DNA of 64,000 bases from Unio delphinus (lineage: Eukaryota > Mollusca > Bivalvia > Unionida > Unionidae), in contig JAQISU010000114.1 of the NCBI GenBank assembly GCA_029339505.1, positions 5,320,001-5,384,000 on the forward strand. Reading direction: 5' to 3'. The notes under the pieces were generated by a model. It made no database searches. It saw nothing but the letters and a program-made list of their open reading frames with translations, and was not told where the DNA came from. This document shows positions 10,190-22,621 of the stretch, piece after piece. The translations under genes and the position numbers were made by a program. Every line of letters starts with the position of its first letter. Within the stretch, counting starts at the first letter, position 1.

Positions 10190-11948
10190 GTTTTTCATAC
10201 CCAATACCACCTAAGGCGCCCCTTTTTTTCTGTTTCATTCCCACGAAATTCGTCAGGACATCTTTCATAGGTGGACCCTATATCCTAGATATAAAATATC
10301 CATGAAGGCATCATCTCAAAACTGAATACAAAGGGGAAGTAATGCACCACATATATATAATCTTACGGCACGTTATCTGCTCGATGTTCTTTCTTTAGTC
10401 GAAAGTTTCTCGAAATCAACTTGACGAATATTCCTTACATTTTCTATATTGTTAGCAATAGGTCTTTTTTCGAAACAGTATAAGAGGCCTTGAAATCAAA
10501 ATTCTATAAGTAATGTTCCCATGAGTACAAATGATTGATACCGTTTAGTAAAATTGGCATGATTTGTCATACCCACCCACCCACCCCAAGGCGCCCCTTT
10601 TTTGTCTGTTTCTTCTCCACGAAATTCGTCAGGACTTCTTTTGTAGGTGGACCCTGTTTCCTAGAGATACAATATCCATGAATGCATCATGTCAAGACTA
10701 TACAGGGGACGTAATTGGACCACATATATATATAATCTTACGGCATGTGATCTGCTCGAGGTCCTTTCTTTAGTCAGACGTTTCTCGAAATCGGCTCGAT
10801 GCATTTTCTTTAAACTTTCTCTATTGTTAGCAATTGGTCTTAGTTCAAAACAGTGTAAGAAGCGTTGAAATCAAAATTCTCTAAGTAAGGTTCCCATGAG
10901 TACAAACTATTGATACCATTTACTAACATTGTTTTTTTTTTCATACCGATTTCCCCTAAAGCACCCCTTTTTTGTCTGTTTCGTTCCCATGTCAAGACTG
11001 TAAAAAGAAAAAAAGAAAGTAATGAACATAAGGGACGTAATGAACCACCTGTTTAAGTAAGATATAATCTTCTTGAGGCATGTGCTGTACTGCACCCCAC
11101 CCTTTTATGTAGCCAGAATTTATAGAATCGGCCTGAAGAATTTTTTTTTAAAATAACTTTCGCTTTTGGTGGAACAGCTCACTGAATATAAACTAACCAC
11201 GGGACGCTGAAATAAAAAATTTCTAGGGACGGGTTTTATTCAAAGTGTTGATATAATTGATCGAAACTGAGCGTGTTTTCAAACCCCTACCCATACGCTT
11301 TTTCCCCAGTTCCAAGGACTTTAAGACAACAGTCGATGTGAGTAAAGACCTCCTTAACTGGAATATACTTGAAATAATTCTCCTCTAAACAAATTATGAC
11401 TAAACAAGAGAAATCTCAAATTTCACACTTGTATGTTTTGTCTGTGTTTTCACGTTTCCTTGAGTCCTTAGTAAACTCTGCGAATCCGAATAGTATTACT
11501 TCACGAGATACAACACAAGATACGACCCAAATACCTAACACAACTAACTAATTAGATCTCAAATTACTAAACGTGTATAAAATACCAACATCATAATCTA
11601 TTCCTACACATAGTCCGTGATCACTATATATTAGGCGTAGCTTAATACGGCTGAACCAAACGAACACTCATATTTCTCCAGCTGGGTTAGAATAACAACA
11701 AATGCATGCCCGGAAGAGGTTTCATCGATAATAACTAAATGGTAAACAATTACAAACTGAATTGGGAATAAGTAATACATAGTTCACTGGATGTGAATAA
11801 GGAGCAAGTATCAAAATGTATGTAAAATTGGTTGAATCGGGAATAAGTAACTGGTTACTTATTCAATCGGGAATAAGTAACCAGTTACTTATTCCTTATT
11901 GAATCGGGAATAAGGAATAAGGAATAAGTAACTAACTTGATTTCGCTG
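10190..11948. repeat. Right terminal inverted repeat of element L
   Basis: Reverse complement of the left arm. It contains three copies of the 350-370 bp subterminal unit, starting near 10205, 10585 and 10955. Each reads 'aaggcgcccctttttt' or a variant, then 'tctgtttc', and in the first two also 'acgaaattcgtcaggac', 'aggtggaccct', 'gtaagaggc' or a variant, and 'catgagtacaaa'. The third copy is truncated. Then follow the partners of the left arm's 841-900 block (11280-11340), 662-683 block (about 11680-11700) and the 'ggaataagtaac' iterations (11830-11930). The arm is slightly shorter than the left one. Confidence 0.7.
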
Positions 11949-12148
11949 GTGTCAAAACACTATAATAAAAGACATGAGAAGTATTCATATTTCCCTATTA
12001 CTTATCATACATACCGCTTTATCAAGAACATGTCACTCAGTTTTAAATTTTGCAATATGAATTCATTTTAAGTTTGGGTTATAAAGCTTTGTAATTAAAA
12101 TTTTATTTCTAAAACTATACCAAATTGATCTATAAAAGGCAAAAACAA

Positions 12149-12204
<56 letters not shown>

Positions 12205-13207
12205 CGTATATGTCAACTGAATACTGCACCTAAATTACATTGACAAAAAAGGTACTTAACCATAAAATAATACAAATTGTTCAAACATAAAATATTGATT
12301 AACATTATTTGACTATGTTTAATTGTATTGAATTATTGGAATTATTGTTTAATATTACTGAAAGATAATAAAATATAAGATGTACCGACAGGGGCCAATA
12401 TGTTCGCTTCATCACCAAATATATTGGTTTGTTACCTTCACTGGGAATTACAAGTATTCTTTTATTTGTATCCTTATACTTTCATGGCAATATATCACAC
12501 ACACACACACACATAAGCACGTGTTTCAATCTATAGCAGAAATTAAAATAAATACCTTGAGATCCATACCCTTGATGCAGCCTCTATTCAATACATGATC
12601 CGTTTATGAACTATATATTTGTCCGCATATTAATGTGAATGTCAAGCAATATTTAATATACCTTATACCAACACTTTTGCAATTTTTTCATACTTTTGTG
12701 AAATATGAATGATAAATGGTAACCACCAAACAAACACCAAAAATGCATATATTGTAGGCTTAATGTTTAGCAGCACAATCGATAATGGCGCGAACGCACT
12801 TTATTAATATGCCAAGGAAGCACAATAGTCTATTTCAAATTCTAAACGAATGATCACATGATATTAACCGAGTATTATAAATACACTACCTAGTCCGTAA
12901 CTAAGTTGTGTTAAAATAAGTGCAAAAAAGGCAACAATACTAACCGCATCAGTGATTATATCTTAGTTTTAAATATAAATATACTGATAAATCTACACTT
13001 TACAGAATTGGCAATTCTAATATTCCCAATTGCCGTCTTCTTTAAATATAGAATATGGACATTTATAGAAAAAAAGAAAACACTATTGGTTTAAAAGTTT
13101 TAATAAATGGTTAAAAATATTTTAGAAATAATAAAAATGGAAGGTTTTGCGTAAATGACCTCACAGCTGAATATATTAATATAATCACAACATCATGTAT
13201 CCCAGTT

Positions 13208-13268
<61 letters not shown>

Positions 13269-13691
13269 GTTCATTGGAACATATTTAAAACAAATAAATT
13301 ACGGTGGTATATATGATATAAACATAGAACAAAGAATACAAGAAAGAAACAGACTATATGTATTGCACTTAACACCATATGCGGCTATTTTTAAACTAGC
13401 GTGGGAATACAATATTAAACTCGCGACAGACAGTTTTCTGTCATTCGAAGGGATGTGCACATTTATAAAGAACTTGTGTCTATAATGACCAAAAGGCAAC
13501 GCTCATTTTATTATTCACTTTGCGAATGCCATTAACCAGAACCTAGCCTACTACGACGGCGATTTACAGTGTACAAAAATCGGACGTTGTTGGATGAATG
13601 CAACTTCCATTCAAACTCGGGAGGAAATCCCGTTTGCAGCCATCATGAACGTAAAGTAAAGGTTAATGAGAAGTCATGGTAAGTATTTAGG

Positions 13692-13751
<60 letters not shown>

Positions 13752-14206
13752 ATTCAAGTCATTTGCATGAACGTAACATTGGGGCTCTCCATGGGGGCAT
13801 TGAAGAAATTCACATAATTATAGACATATTGGAACGAATAGAAAAAACGTTAATTGAATATATGTTCATATAAACCATTAAAGTAAAAATAGTTACATTA
13901 ATAAAAAAAACTATTATAACTTGAGGTTTCGAAATTAAATTTTGTGCACATATGTTTTAAGTAAGTTATCCTATACATATGCACTATTTGTAGGCCAACA
14001 TGCATGTCCGTATTCCTACGCATCAACAATAACAATATCTCACCTTAAAGCTACGTAAATAACTGGAGGTAATGATGCAAGGTTAAAATGAAATGCGCTG
14101 AATAAATAATTATTACCTAACATTAGTATTTAAACACAATTAATCGCAAATCCCGATGCTCGTAACATCCACATCATTCCCACCCCTACATTTAGTAAGG
14201 GTGTTA
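11949..14206. other. AT-rich host DNA, no gene recognised
   Basis: Contains microsatellites, (AT)n at about 12154-12203, (CA)n near 12497-12512, and (TC)n at about 13209-13264 and 13694-13747, with otherwise anonymous AT-rich sequence. The 96-codon frame 13195-13485 starts inside the TC tract and has no recognisable domain; I do not call it a gene. Confidence 0.5.
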
Positions 14207-14425
14207 ATATTGGGCTCCAACTTGGAATACGCCATTTCTCGAGAAATTGCGCGCAACAACTTGGAATTTCTAATTGTTGCGCTATTTCTTGAGAAATTGC
14301 ATGGCCGTTGGCTCCAACTTGGAATAGCAATTTCTCGAGATATTGCACGCAACAACTTGGAATTACACATATATCGGCGTCCTTTTACTTTTGTAAATTT
14401 TAAGCGTTATTTTATATTAGTTTTC

Positions 14426-14430
<5 letters not shown>

Positions 14431-14495
<65 letters not shown>
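14431..14495. repeat. (AT)n microsatellite inside the 14.2-17.8 kb element
   Basis: A pure AT tract just inside the left inverted end. The open frames crossing it, 14156-14503 (+) and the minus-strand frames 14130-14370, lie in the inverted end or the microsatellite and are not coding. Confidence 0.95.
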
Positions 14496-14497
<2 letters not shown>

Positions 14498-14749
14498 ATT
14501 TGACCTGATTTTTGTTTTCTGTATTTTTTAAATGACTTTAATTGAAATATGTTTCACAAAATATTTGTATTTGAAATATGTTTCGAAAAAATATTTGTGC
14601 TTGAAATATATGTTTGTAAAAATCTTTAATAAAAATAATACTATATTTAAATATAGATGTATTTTGTATTCATTGTTTCTTCCTGTCTTCTGCCATTTTT
14701 TTAAAAATAATAATTTTGAATAGTATTGTAAATCTAGGAAAGGTCTTGG

Positions 14750-16140
14750 AACATATTAAACATTTCAAGGGACTATTTATATTGTCCCACTGAACTTAAT
14801 TGGGGTTATTCCAAGTTGTTGCATGATGCTTGCATGCAACATTTTGGAATTTTGTCCCAGAAAGATGGATTTAAAGGTAGGAAAGGTCTTGAGTGGAGAT
14901 GTAGCAGAAAATTAATATTTGGAACATATTAAACATCTCAAAGGACTATTATTACTGCCCATTAGGGTAATATTTCACAGCCTAGGGTGTTTAATGTTAC
15001 TTCAGTGAATGTTGTATGATGCATACATGCCATGTTTTAGAAATTAATCCTTTGAAATACTATTGTAAATCTTGGAAAGGTCTTCAAAGGAGTTGTTGCA
15101 GAAATAGACTATTTGGAACATATTGAAGGTCTAAGGATCTTGTTATTGTTGTACCACTGAACTTAGTTGGGGTTATTCCAAGTTGTTGTATGATGCTTGC
15201 ATGCAACAACTTGGAATTTAGTCCAAGAAAGATGGATTTAAAGGTAGGGAAGGTCTTGAGTGGAGATGTAGCAGAAAATTAATATTTGGAACATATTAAA
15301 CATCTCAAAGGACTATTATTACTGCCCAGTAGGGTAATATTTCACAGCCTAGGGTGTTTAATGTTACTTCAGTGAATGTTGTATGATGCATACATGCCAT
15401 GTTTTAGAAATTAATTCTTTGAAATACTATTGTAAATCTTGGAAAGGTCTTCAATGGAGTTGTTGCAGAAATAGACTATTTGGAACATATTGAAGGTCTA
15501 AGGATCTTGTTATTGTTGTACCACTGAACTTAGTTGGGGTTATTCCAAGTTGTTGTATGATGCTTGCATGCAACATTTTGGAATTTTGTCCCAGAAAGAT
15601 GGATTTAAAGGTAGGAAAGGTCTTGAGTGGAGATGTAGCAGAAAATTAATATTTGGAACATATTAAACATCTCAAAGGACTATTATTACTGCCCAGTAGG
15701 GTAATATTTCACAGCCTAGGGTGTTTAATGTTACTTCAGTGAATGTTGTATGATGCATACATGCCATGTTTTAGAAATTAATCCTTTGAAATACTATTGT
15801 AAATCTTGGAAAGGTCTTCAAAGGAGTTGTTGCAGAAATAGACTATTTGGAACATATTGAAGGTCTAAGGATCTTGTTATTGTTGTCCCACTGAACTTAG
15901 TTGGGGTTATTCCAAGTTGTTGTATGATGCTTGCATGCAACAACTTGGAATTTAGTCCCAGAAAGATGGATTTAAAGGTAGGGAAGGTCTTGAGTGGAGA
16001 TGTAGCACAAAATTAATATTTGGACATCTCAAGGCACTATAACTGTTGCCCAATAGGGTAATATTTCACAGCCTAAGGTGTTTAATGTTACTTCAGTGAG
16101 TATTGTCTGATGCATACATGCCATGTTTTAGAAATTAACT
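14750..16140 (+). repeat. Tandem array, about 367 bp unit, about 3.8 copies
   Basis: The marker 'gaaagatggatttaaaggtag' recurs near 14860, 15226, 15594 and 15961, giving a period close to 367 bp. Each unit carries 'ggtcttgagtggagatgtagc', 'cacagcctagggtgttta', 'ccatgttttagaaatta' and a palindromic block 'ccaagttgttgtatgatgc...gcatgcaacaacttgg'. Copies differ at only a few bases (for example 'caacattttggaatt' against 'caacaacttggaatt'), and the two palindrome states alternate along the array, which suggests a higher-order dimer. Confidence 0.9.
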
Positions 16141-17383
16141 GCTGAGGTGACTTGTAGGATGGACAAATCTCATAACAACTTCAATTAGCATAATTTAGTC
16201 ATATACTGTTTTACTCCATGTTCATTTACAGGTTCCAGTTGCTAAGTGATTATGTTGAATATTTCATACACTGTAAAACTCTTTAAAACATGGTTACATT
16301 GGTGCTAAATGAACTTGAAACGTTGTGATTAATTTATTCATGAGAGCAGATGGTATATTAGGAAACATGTTAAAATGATTTGAATAAAAAGAATAAAGAA
16401 AAAAATGGTATTAATATAGATAAAAATGAATTTTTAATTTATCAGTATGAAGATGTTAAAATATTAATTTTGGATGGATTTGAAAATGCTCTTACAAATA
16501 CAATGCACACAAAGACATCAGGCCTTAATGTAAACATATAGACAACAAGAATATTATAGGAAGTATAAAAAAAACATCCATGTGTGTATGGAGTATAATT
16601 TATGCTGGGTAGTTGATACATTTACAATATGAAGCATTATCATCTCTACAGATTTAAGTCACTTAATAAATATTATTTATGATCGTAAATTAGATGACAT
16701 CAATACACTAATGACTCCGTGGTTGTAGATAGTTCTTATCCACTATGGGAAAAATATTGTGATAAAAGCGCTTGCTTTTTTTCTCCAAATAAATCAGATA
16801 TTAATAAATTTTCTAAATCCTCCAGATTGGTTCATAATACAAATTAAATAGTTTAATCTTCAAGAACTTGTGGAAAGAATCAGCTGACAAGATAAAGTGA
16901 AAATTAATAAATAAAAATTATGAAGAAGGGGGAATCGCAATGATTGATTTTAAAAAATGTAATTTGTTCACTCGAAATTACAGAAGACAAGACTTGTGTT
17001 GAAAAATAATTGTAAGGAAGTCCTTGGGATGGTTACCAATGTACAGGGAATATGAAAATAAAATATTTAAAAATGATTTTCCTTATGACCGTGACCGTGA
17101 CTTCGGTGGATGCTACATCTACCATCATTAGTCAATACACTATTACAATTCAACTGTTTTCATAATTTCGCTGGGTCATTCATATTCTCTTCAATCTTAA
17201 ATTAGTAGATGTTATGTAAACATATTTTTGTATTATTTGCGTACATCAAAATTAATTTGATAGTTTTATAAACGTTGATTCCAAATATAAACAAAACAAG
17301 TTTCAAAGATTTAATCACTGCTCAGCAATTGCTGTTGAGTTTAGAAAATATAGAAACTTCATTTTAGATGTCATTAATACAGT

Positions 17384-17698
17384 TTATACTATATTTGTAC
17401 TTTGATGACATTGTTCACAAGTGAATGTCACAACTTGTCTTAAATTCCTCTTTAAACCGATGAAAGAGAGGGAAAATATACTTACTTTATGCTTTAACTT
17501 CGTCAATTTCGCTGAAGAATTGTTGCAGAAACCTACAACATCTTTAACTTTCCCATCCAGAAGATTGAATACATTATTGACAAACACCTTTGTCACAGAT
17601 TTATTTTTACTCTTGTTGCTTACGTATTTTTCCGTGCAAAACGATTCATAAATATCTATGTCAACATCCTCCATTCTTAACACTCTAATGAAACTCAT
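17384..17698 (-). CDS. Possible ORF of about 104 codons next to the element end, unrecognised
   Basis: From ATG 17698 the frame reads 'MSFIRVLRMEDVDIDIYESF', continues with Lys/Ser/Val-rich sequence and ends 'VVTFTCEQCHQSTNIV'. The larger open frame extends back through the inverted end of the 14.2-17.8 kb element (to 17848), which is unlikely to be coding. I recognise no domain. It could be an exon of a host gene or of an autonomous relative of the element, or a chance frame; the otherwise AT-rich surroundings make 104 codons somewhat longer than expected. Confidence 0.25.
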   Translation of the reverse strand: MSFIRVLRMEDVDIDIYESFCTEKYVSNKSKNKSVTKVFVNNVFNLLDGKVKDVVGFCNNSSAKLTKLKHKVSIFSLSFIGLKRNLRQVVTFTCEQCHQSTNIV

Positions 17699-17820
17699 GT
17701 TAAGCCAGCAGCTCGGTCTATTTATATCGGTTCGCATGGTAACGCAATTTCTCGAGAAAAAGCGCAACAACTCGGGATTCCGAATTGTTGCGTTATTCCA
17801 AGTTGGAGCCCAACAATGAC

Positions 17821-19729
17821 AAATCGGATGTTTGTACAGTCCGCACAATTCGATTCTCTCATAAGTAATCGCAAATACTCTTAGAAGCTATTGATTGTCT
17901 CGGGTACCAAGGCCTACACCAAAATTTCCTAAGTTGGTTCAGTCGTCATAGGTTGTAATTTAATACAAAGGAGTTCTTGATTAAACACACCAATGTTTTC
18001 AACAAACAGACGGTATTTTGCATGTGTGAACAGAAATATACTACAAGTATTTAAGATATGATTTCTGTTGTTTTTTGTTTGCTCTTGCCATATTTTTCGT
18101 TTATAGATCTTTCTAGTTATTCATTGTAAAATCTTACAAATAATCTGCTCTCTGTAAGTTTGAGAAAAACACAATGGGGTCGGCCGGCCATAAAAACTTC
18201 ATTTGTTTAATTTCCTCTCCTGTCTATGGAAAGTGAAGCACTTTAAATGATGTAGCCTAATTCCATGTGGAAAATGCCTGAATGACATTAATCAACATCA
18301 CTAGTTTATACAATATTTAAATATCTACTTTATGAAACCTTTTCTGCATAATTTCAATGTGGCTAATATAACGTGCTGTAAATCTGAATGACATGAAAAT
18401 ACACATTAATCCACATAGTCAGAAAATCTCGGTATGCTTTGTTTCTTTAAACCATTTGTTATAGTTGGAATTATTGTTTGTGTTAGAAGAAACCCAAATG
18501 AGCAGTTAGGACATAGTTTAAGGCAAGGTCATGTTAGTTTTAAAAGCTCTTGACGTATTTCGACTCCAACGTTACTGCCAGCTACTGGATTTTAAACATA
18601 TATTACACCGCAGCCCAGAACAATACCTCAGAATGTATTAGCGTGATGTGAATTTACATCATAGCAAATAATATGTCGCATTTCATGGCATTAATGATCG
18701 GAACACATCTTGTTGGTGAACTGGTCCAGAACGTGGCTGGGAGCAGTATCATGGCTTCCATCGCTTTAGATTACAATGTGACTTCTAGACATAATAGTAA
18801 ATACTTTGTAATTAATCACAATGGAGACTGATGCAAAGAAACTCTTTTATAATGACATCTTTAATACATGGAAATGTACAGCTTTGATGATAGACGAAAA
18901 TAAGCATTGATAAATTTATCTCAGTAACTGAAGTACAGAGCAAAACAAAGTTTAGCATATTTTGCCGCTAAGTGAACTGGCAATATCTTAACATTATTTT
19001 AATTCATTCCAATACTGTTTTTTTTTAATAAATAATGCAATAATAACTCTTTTCTCTATCATGCCGACATGATCATGTCATCACATGTAGGTGTTTTTTG
19101 ATGGTTCATGTGGCATTTTTCGTTAATATGCGAAGCGGCTACAAATAATAATTTTACAAACGATCTAAATAGTGTTCCAAATGATTATTTTACATAATGT
19201 ATGATGTGGGTACAAGTGCTAATTTTGTAAAGTTCCTGAATAATTTACATTTTACATGTACTGTAATGAGTTACGTAAATATAACGTGTAAGATCCCAGC
19301 CTGAGGTGTGACAAAATATCTTTTGACATCTCAAAAAATCCCGTCAGACTTGTTGTTTGTGAAAGAATCAATTTCAATCGTTCCATAATTCAGAGATCAT
19401 TTTGGTCGTAACCACTTAAATGCAGATGGCTTAAATTGAAGAACATGGACTGAATCGTGACTACAATGAGACCATATTTCCACATTTATTTTATCTGCAT
19501 GCTAACCGGAACACTTACATATTCTAATGATAGACATGATCGGATTTCATATAGGTTATTTGTGTTTCTTTATTTGAGACATATGTCAGCAGGTATTTAT
19601 TGGGCTGTTTCCAAAGCAAAATATGAAAGATACATGTACAAAGGATTACATATGCAAGACACTTAAAAGGTAAAGCAACCGAAGATGGTTATATTGAGCT
19701 GGTCCGTGATCATTTCAACGTTGCAAATA
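17821..19729. other. Start of host block X; no gene seen
   Basis: Diverged partner of 39515-40080: 'cgcacaattcgatt.tctca.aa.taatc.caaatactctta' occurs at 17843 and 39534, and 'gtaattaatcacaat.gaga' at 18810 and 39914. AT-rich, with no open frame of convincing quality. It forms the 3' flank of the spliced gene at 19730-22621. Confidence 0.55.
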
Positions 19730-22621
19730 TCATCGAGTCTGCCATTGTTGCCCATAAGGGCCTTTCTCAATTCGTATGTTATTTAAATCCGTAAAGGTTA
19801 CCGGGTCATCGTATGGGGAAGGGACACAAACAACTGCGTTGACATAATCATATGCTCTAGATCGTGCATTGAGAACTACTTTTCGAGCAGACTTCCAAAT
19901 TCCCATAATTGCAAAGATAGCTGAGCTGAGACTCAAGATATCAGTTATAACAGCAACGATTGTGACACTGACGTCGACTGTACCTGAATAATAATAGTCA
20001 TACATGTACAATTGTCGGTTCATAACGCAGGCTAAGACGAATACGGCTAAAACACTGAGGAACCACATTGTACTGAGTATAGGGTTGAAGTGCACCTGTA
20101 ATTATAAAAATGCAGGTACTTTGAAATTTGCAAAGCAATAAATGCGATACAACTGAATAAAAGATAGATTAGGTCGTGTACGACTAAACATATAAATAGT
20201 TATTATTGAAATAAACATGACAATTAGACTATAAATATTAACATCAACGTGAAATAGACAGCTGATCGTACCTTTGTCTCGAAAGGCCACAATGTAATAA
20301 TATATCCCAATCCATCGAATTTTGTATATTGTTTTTAAAACGATTTTGACTAGGATGACATGTTTCCTTTTAGAAAATATTTTCCATTTCATCATACCTA
20401 AACTCTGAGTCATTCAGAACAAATATTTAAGATCATATAACCTATTAAAAAAGGAAAATATAATTTAACTGACTCCACGCTTTACATTGCAACTAAAGAA
20501 AGCTTTTTACTGTTTCTTTTTTCTTTCATATTTGAGTGTTGTGTCTGTGTTTGTGTAAATACCGTGAATAATAGTATATTAAACATAAATAATATACCAC
20601 GATACATGTATAAATATGCTTCTAATTTCGCCTCTCTTTGAGTTTTTATATTTTAAAATGAATTATTTTAACACAAAGCTAAAGGAAATTACTGCGGTAA
20701 GCATACTCAGTTATAGTTCAGTATCAAATCCGCACGTTCATCTGAAACCAGTACATACTTATGGACAATTTCCTTACCTTTATTAATTAGTGACTACTTT
20801 ATGTTTCATCAATATTATATTTTATCGATTTTTTTCCATATTTCGTCACAATTATAAGATCATAAATATAATTACTTTAAAAAAAATGTTTTCCTCCGAT
20901 TCAAAAATAATTTTAAAAGAATGTTTAGAATTAACATTAAAATTAAACTTCTAATTATTGTACCAAACACATCCCACCGAAACTATACAAATGAACCCTT
21001 TTAGGTTGAAACAAAATTAATCTGTAGTGATTTTCCTCACGTAAATTGAACAAAATTACCACATATAAATTTCTGTGAGTAAGTTCTGAAATGCTGATCG
21101 TTATCTCAGAAATGCATCATAAACCTCATAGAATTTATCACGTGTGAAATAAAGATATCAATATCAAAATTTAAAAATATTTGCATAATGTACCACAATG
21201 GCATTAGCATTGAAAACGTGATTTAATCCGATTATCACGTGTAGCAAATGTATTAACTAAAGATTAAGTTGATTGTCCGCCACAAGAAATTAGTTCATAT
21301 GAGACTTTTTAATGGTTCTCTATTTTGGGCGCTTGGATTAAAAAATTCAATGAAAAACTTTAGTTATAAAAATTAGACTAGACAGTAGGCAGAAAATATA
21401 CCGAACAGTAGACATGTGTGATGCATTAGACAATTTGAGTCAGTCCAGCCGTACTAGTTGAGGCTCGACGGACAGCATATGTAGAAACTAATTCTTATAT
21501 ATATATACACATCTCAATACTTACAAGAATAACAACCAGGTCCCGGAAATTGCATTTCGATTCAACCCAGAAGATGATGAACAAAATTATAGGGAGGATG
21601 GCCTGAAATAAAAAATTTCCAAAGTACCTGCTGATTTGGTTTCTCTTTAGTCTCTGTGCTTTCTGATTTGACTATGATGCAGTCCATAATACGAAGCACG
21701 CAAATGACACGTACAAATGCATTCGATTCTTGCATGTTCGTAATTACAATATTTTGCAAACTTCGTGTGAAGAAATACTATCAAATGTATGATAAATGTC
21801 ACAGTGAAAGAGTAATATTAGTTTTTGTAGTGCTGATTGCAGCAGTAAAAGCAGCATGAGTAAGGGAGTGCTAAAGTCCATTACTACAGGAGTATGGTAC
21901 TTATGATAGTCCATATGATGGTAATTAATCTTGGCATGGTGCATAGAGACTACTGAAGTTATTGGGTATCTGACGAGGTAAGCGAAAGGTATGTTAGAGT
22001 AATGTGTGGCTATTATTGTGTTGCAAGGAGTTTTTCATGCGTGCGTTTCTTGTTATACAGCAATGGTAATGATTATTGTGACTGTGTTATTGTGGTATCC
22101 TTATCTATGTTAATAATAATGAATAAGTAGGTCAAGAAGAAATGATGATGTATCTGTGTGTGTGTGTGTTTGCGTGTGTGATTTAGATTATTAACGTAGT
22201 TTTAGTCTCAGTCCTATCGCTACGATGTCTGCAATGTGGCAGTACAGTACATAGTGATGTCCAGGGCTGGAGCATCGTGCTGCTGAGCACCAAGCGAAGC
22301 AGCTCCTAGTATCATTTTTACGAGACGGAAATATATGTAGTAAGTAGCAATATGATAGTTATCGTTTGTGCTATTTTTGTCTTCATTAAAATACCGATGC
22401 TGTAGCAATTCAAAATATAAGAAAAACTATTATTATTCTTTTTATTGTTAATATTATTTTATTATTATTATTATTATTTTTATTTTTGCTAGTTTTATTA
22501 CCGACTGGAGGATGAAAAATAACAGATAGTGTATGGACACTGCTGCACAAATGATGATGGAGACGACTTGAATTATGGGATATACAGCTATCACCGTCTG
22601 TAATGAGGAGTTAACTTCCAT
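19730..22621 (-). CDS. Spliced four-pass membrane protein (three coding exons)
   Basis: Exon 1 is 22502-22621 (ATG, 40 codons), exon 2 is 21525-21602 (26 codons), exon 3 is 19730-20095 (121 codons plus TGA). Junctions follow GT-AG: donors 'gtaataaa' and 'gtaagtat', acceptors 'ttatttcag' and 'aattacag', all in phase 0. The product of about 187 residues has four hydrophobic segments: exon 1 ('IIQVVSIIICAAVSIHYLLFF'), exon 2 ('AILPIILFIIFWV'), and two in exon 3 ('TMWFLSVLAVFVLACVM' and 'VTIVAVITDILSLSSAIFAI'), then a hydrophilic tail. The topology resembles small tetraspan families such as MS4A-like proteins, but I do not recognise the family. A diverged paralogue of exons 1-2 lies at 43634-44649 with matching junctions, which supports the model. 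Confidence 0.7.

Larger units (their letters stand above)
428..11948. mobile_element. Element L: degenerate Polinton/Maverick-like element with long terminal inverted repeats
   Basis: The ends are inverted copies of each other. Near 428-560 the plus strand reads 'atcaagttggttacttattcc' followed by iterated 'ttattcc' and 'ggaataagtaaccagtt' blocks; near 11820-11948 the same order appears reverse-complemented. Inside lie polymerase B, SF1 helicase, rve integrase, packaging ATPase and HNH remnants, the replication, integration and packaging set of Polintons. No capsid, penton or protease remnant could be found between the repeats. Just outside both ends is the string GGTGTCAAAA (417-426 and 11948-11957), possibly a target duplication, although a few bases separate it from the inverted repeats. 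Every gene is broken, so this is a fossil. Confidence 0.75.
14207..17820. mobile_element. Repeat-built non-autonomous element with inverted ends
   Basis: The left end (14211-14280) reads 'ttgggctccaacttggaata' then 'atttctcgagaaattgcgcgc' and 'aacaacttggaattt'; the right end (17740-17817) carries the same blocks in reverse orientation, 'ttattccaagttggagcccaa' being the outermost. Between them are an (AT)n tract (14431-14495), a tandem array of about 367 bp units (14750-16140) and AT-rich filler. The array units contain the same 'ccaagttgttg...caacaacttgg' palindrome as the ends. Inverted ends plus microsatellite plus core tandem repeats resemble Helentron-associated or pearl-type elements of molluscs; that family assignment is only a suggestion. 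Confidence 0.55.

Noticed and set aside
13195..13485. 96-codon plus-strand frame beginning with a Ser-Leu repeat
   Set aside because: The start is inside a (TC)n tract and the rest shows no domain or conserved copy.
20102..20413. 103-codon minus-strand frame between exons of the four-pass gene
   Set aside because: It lies in the intron upstream of exon 3 and starts across AT-rich sequence. A GT-like site at the 'FRDK' position is possible, but the three-exon model already gives a complete four-pass protein in phase.
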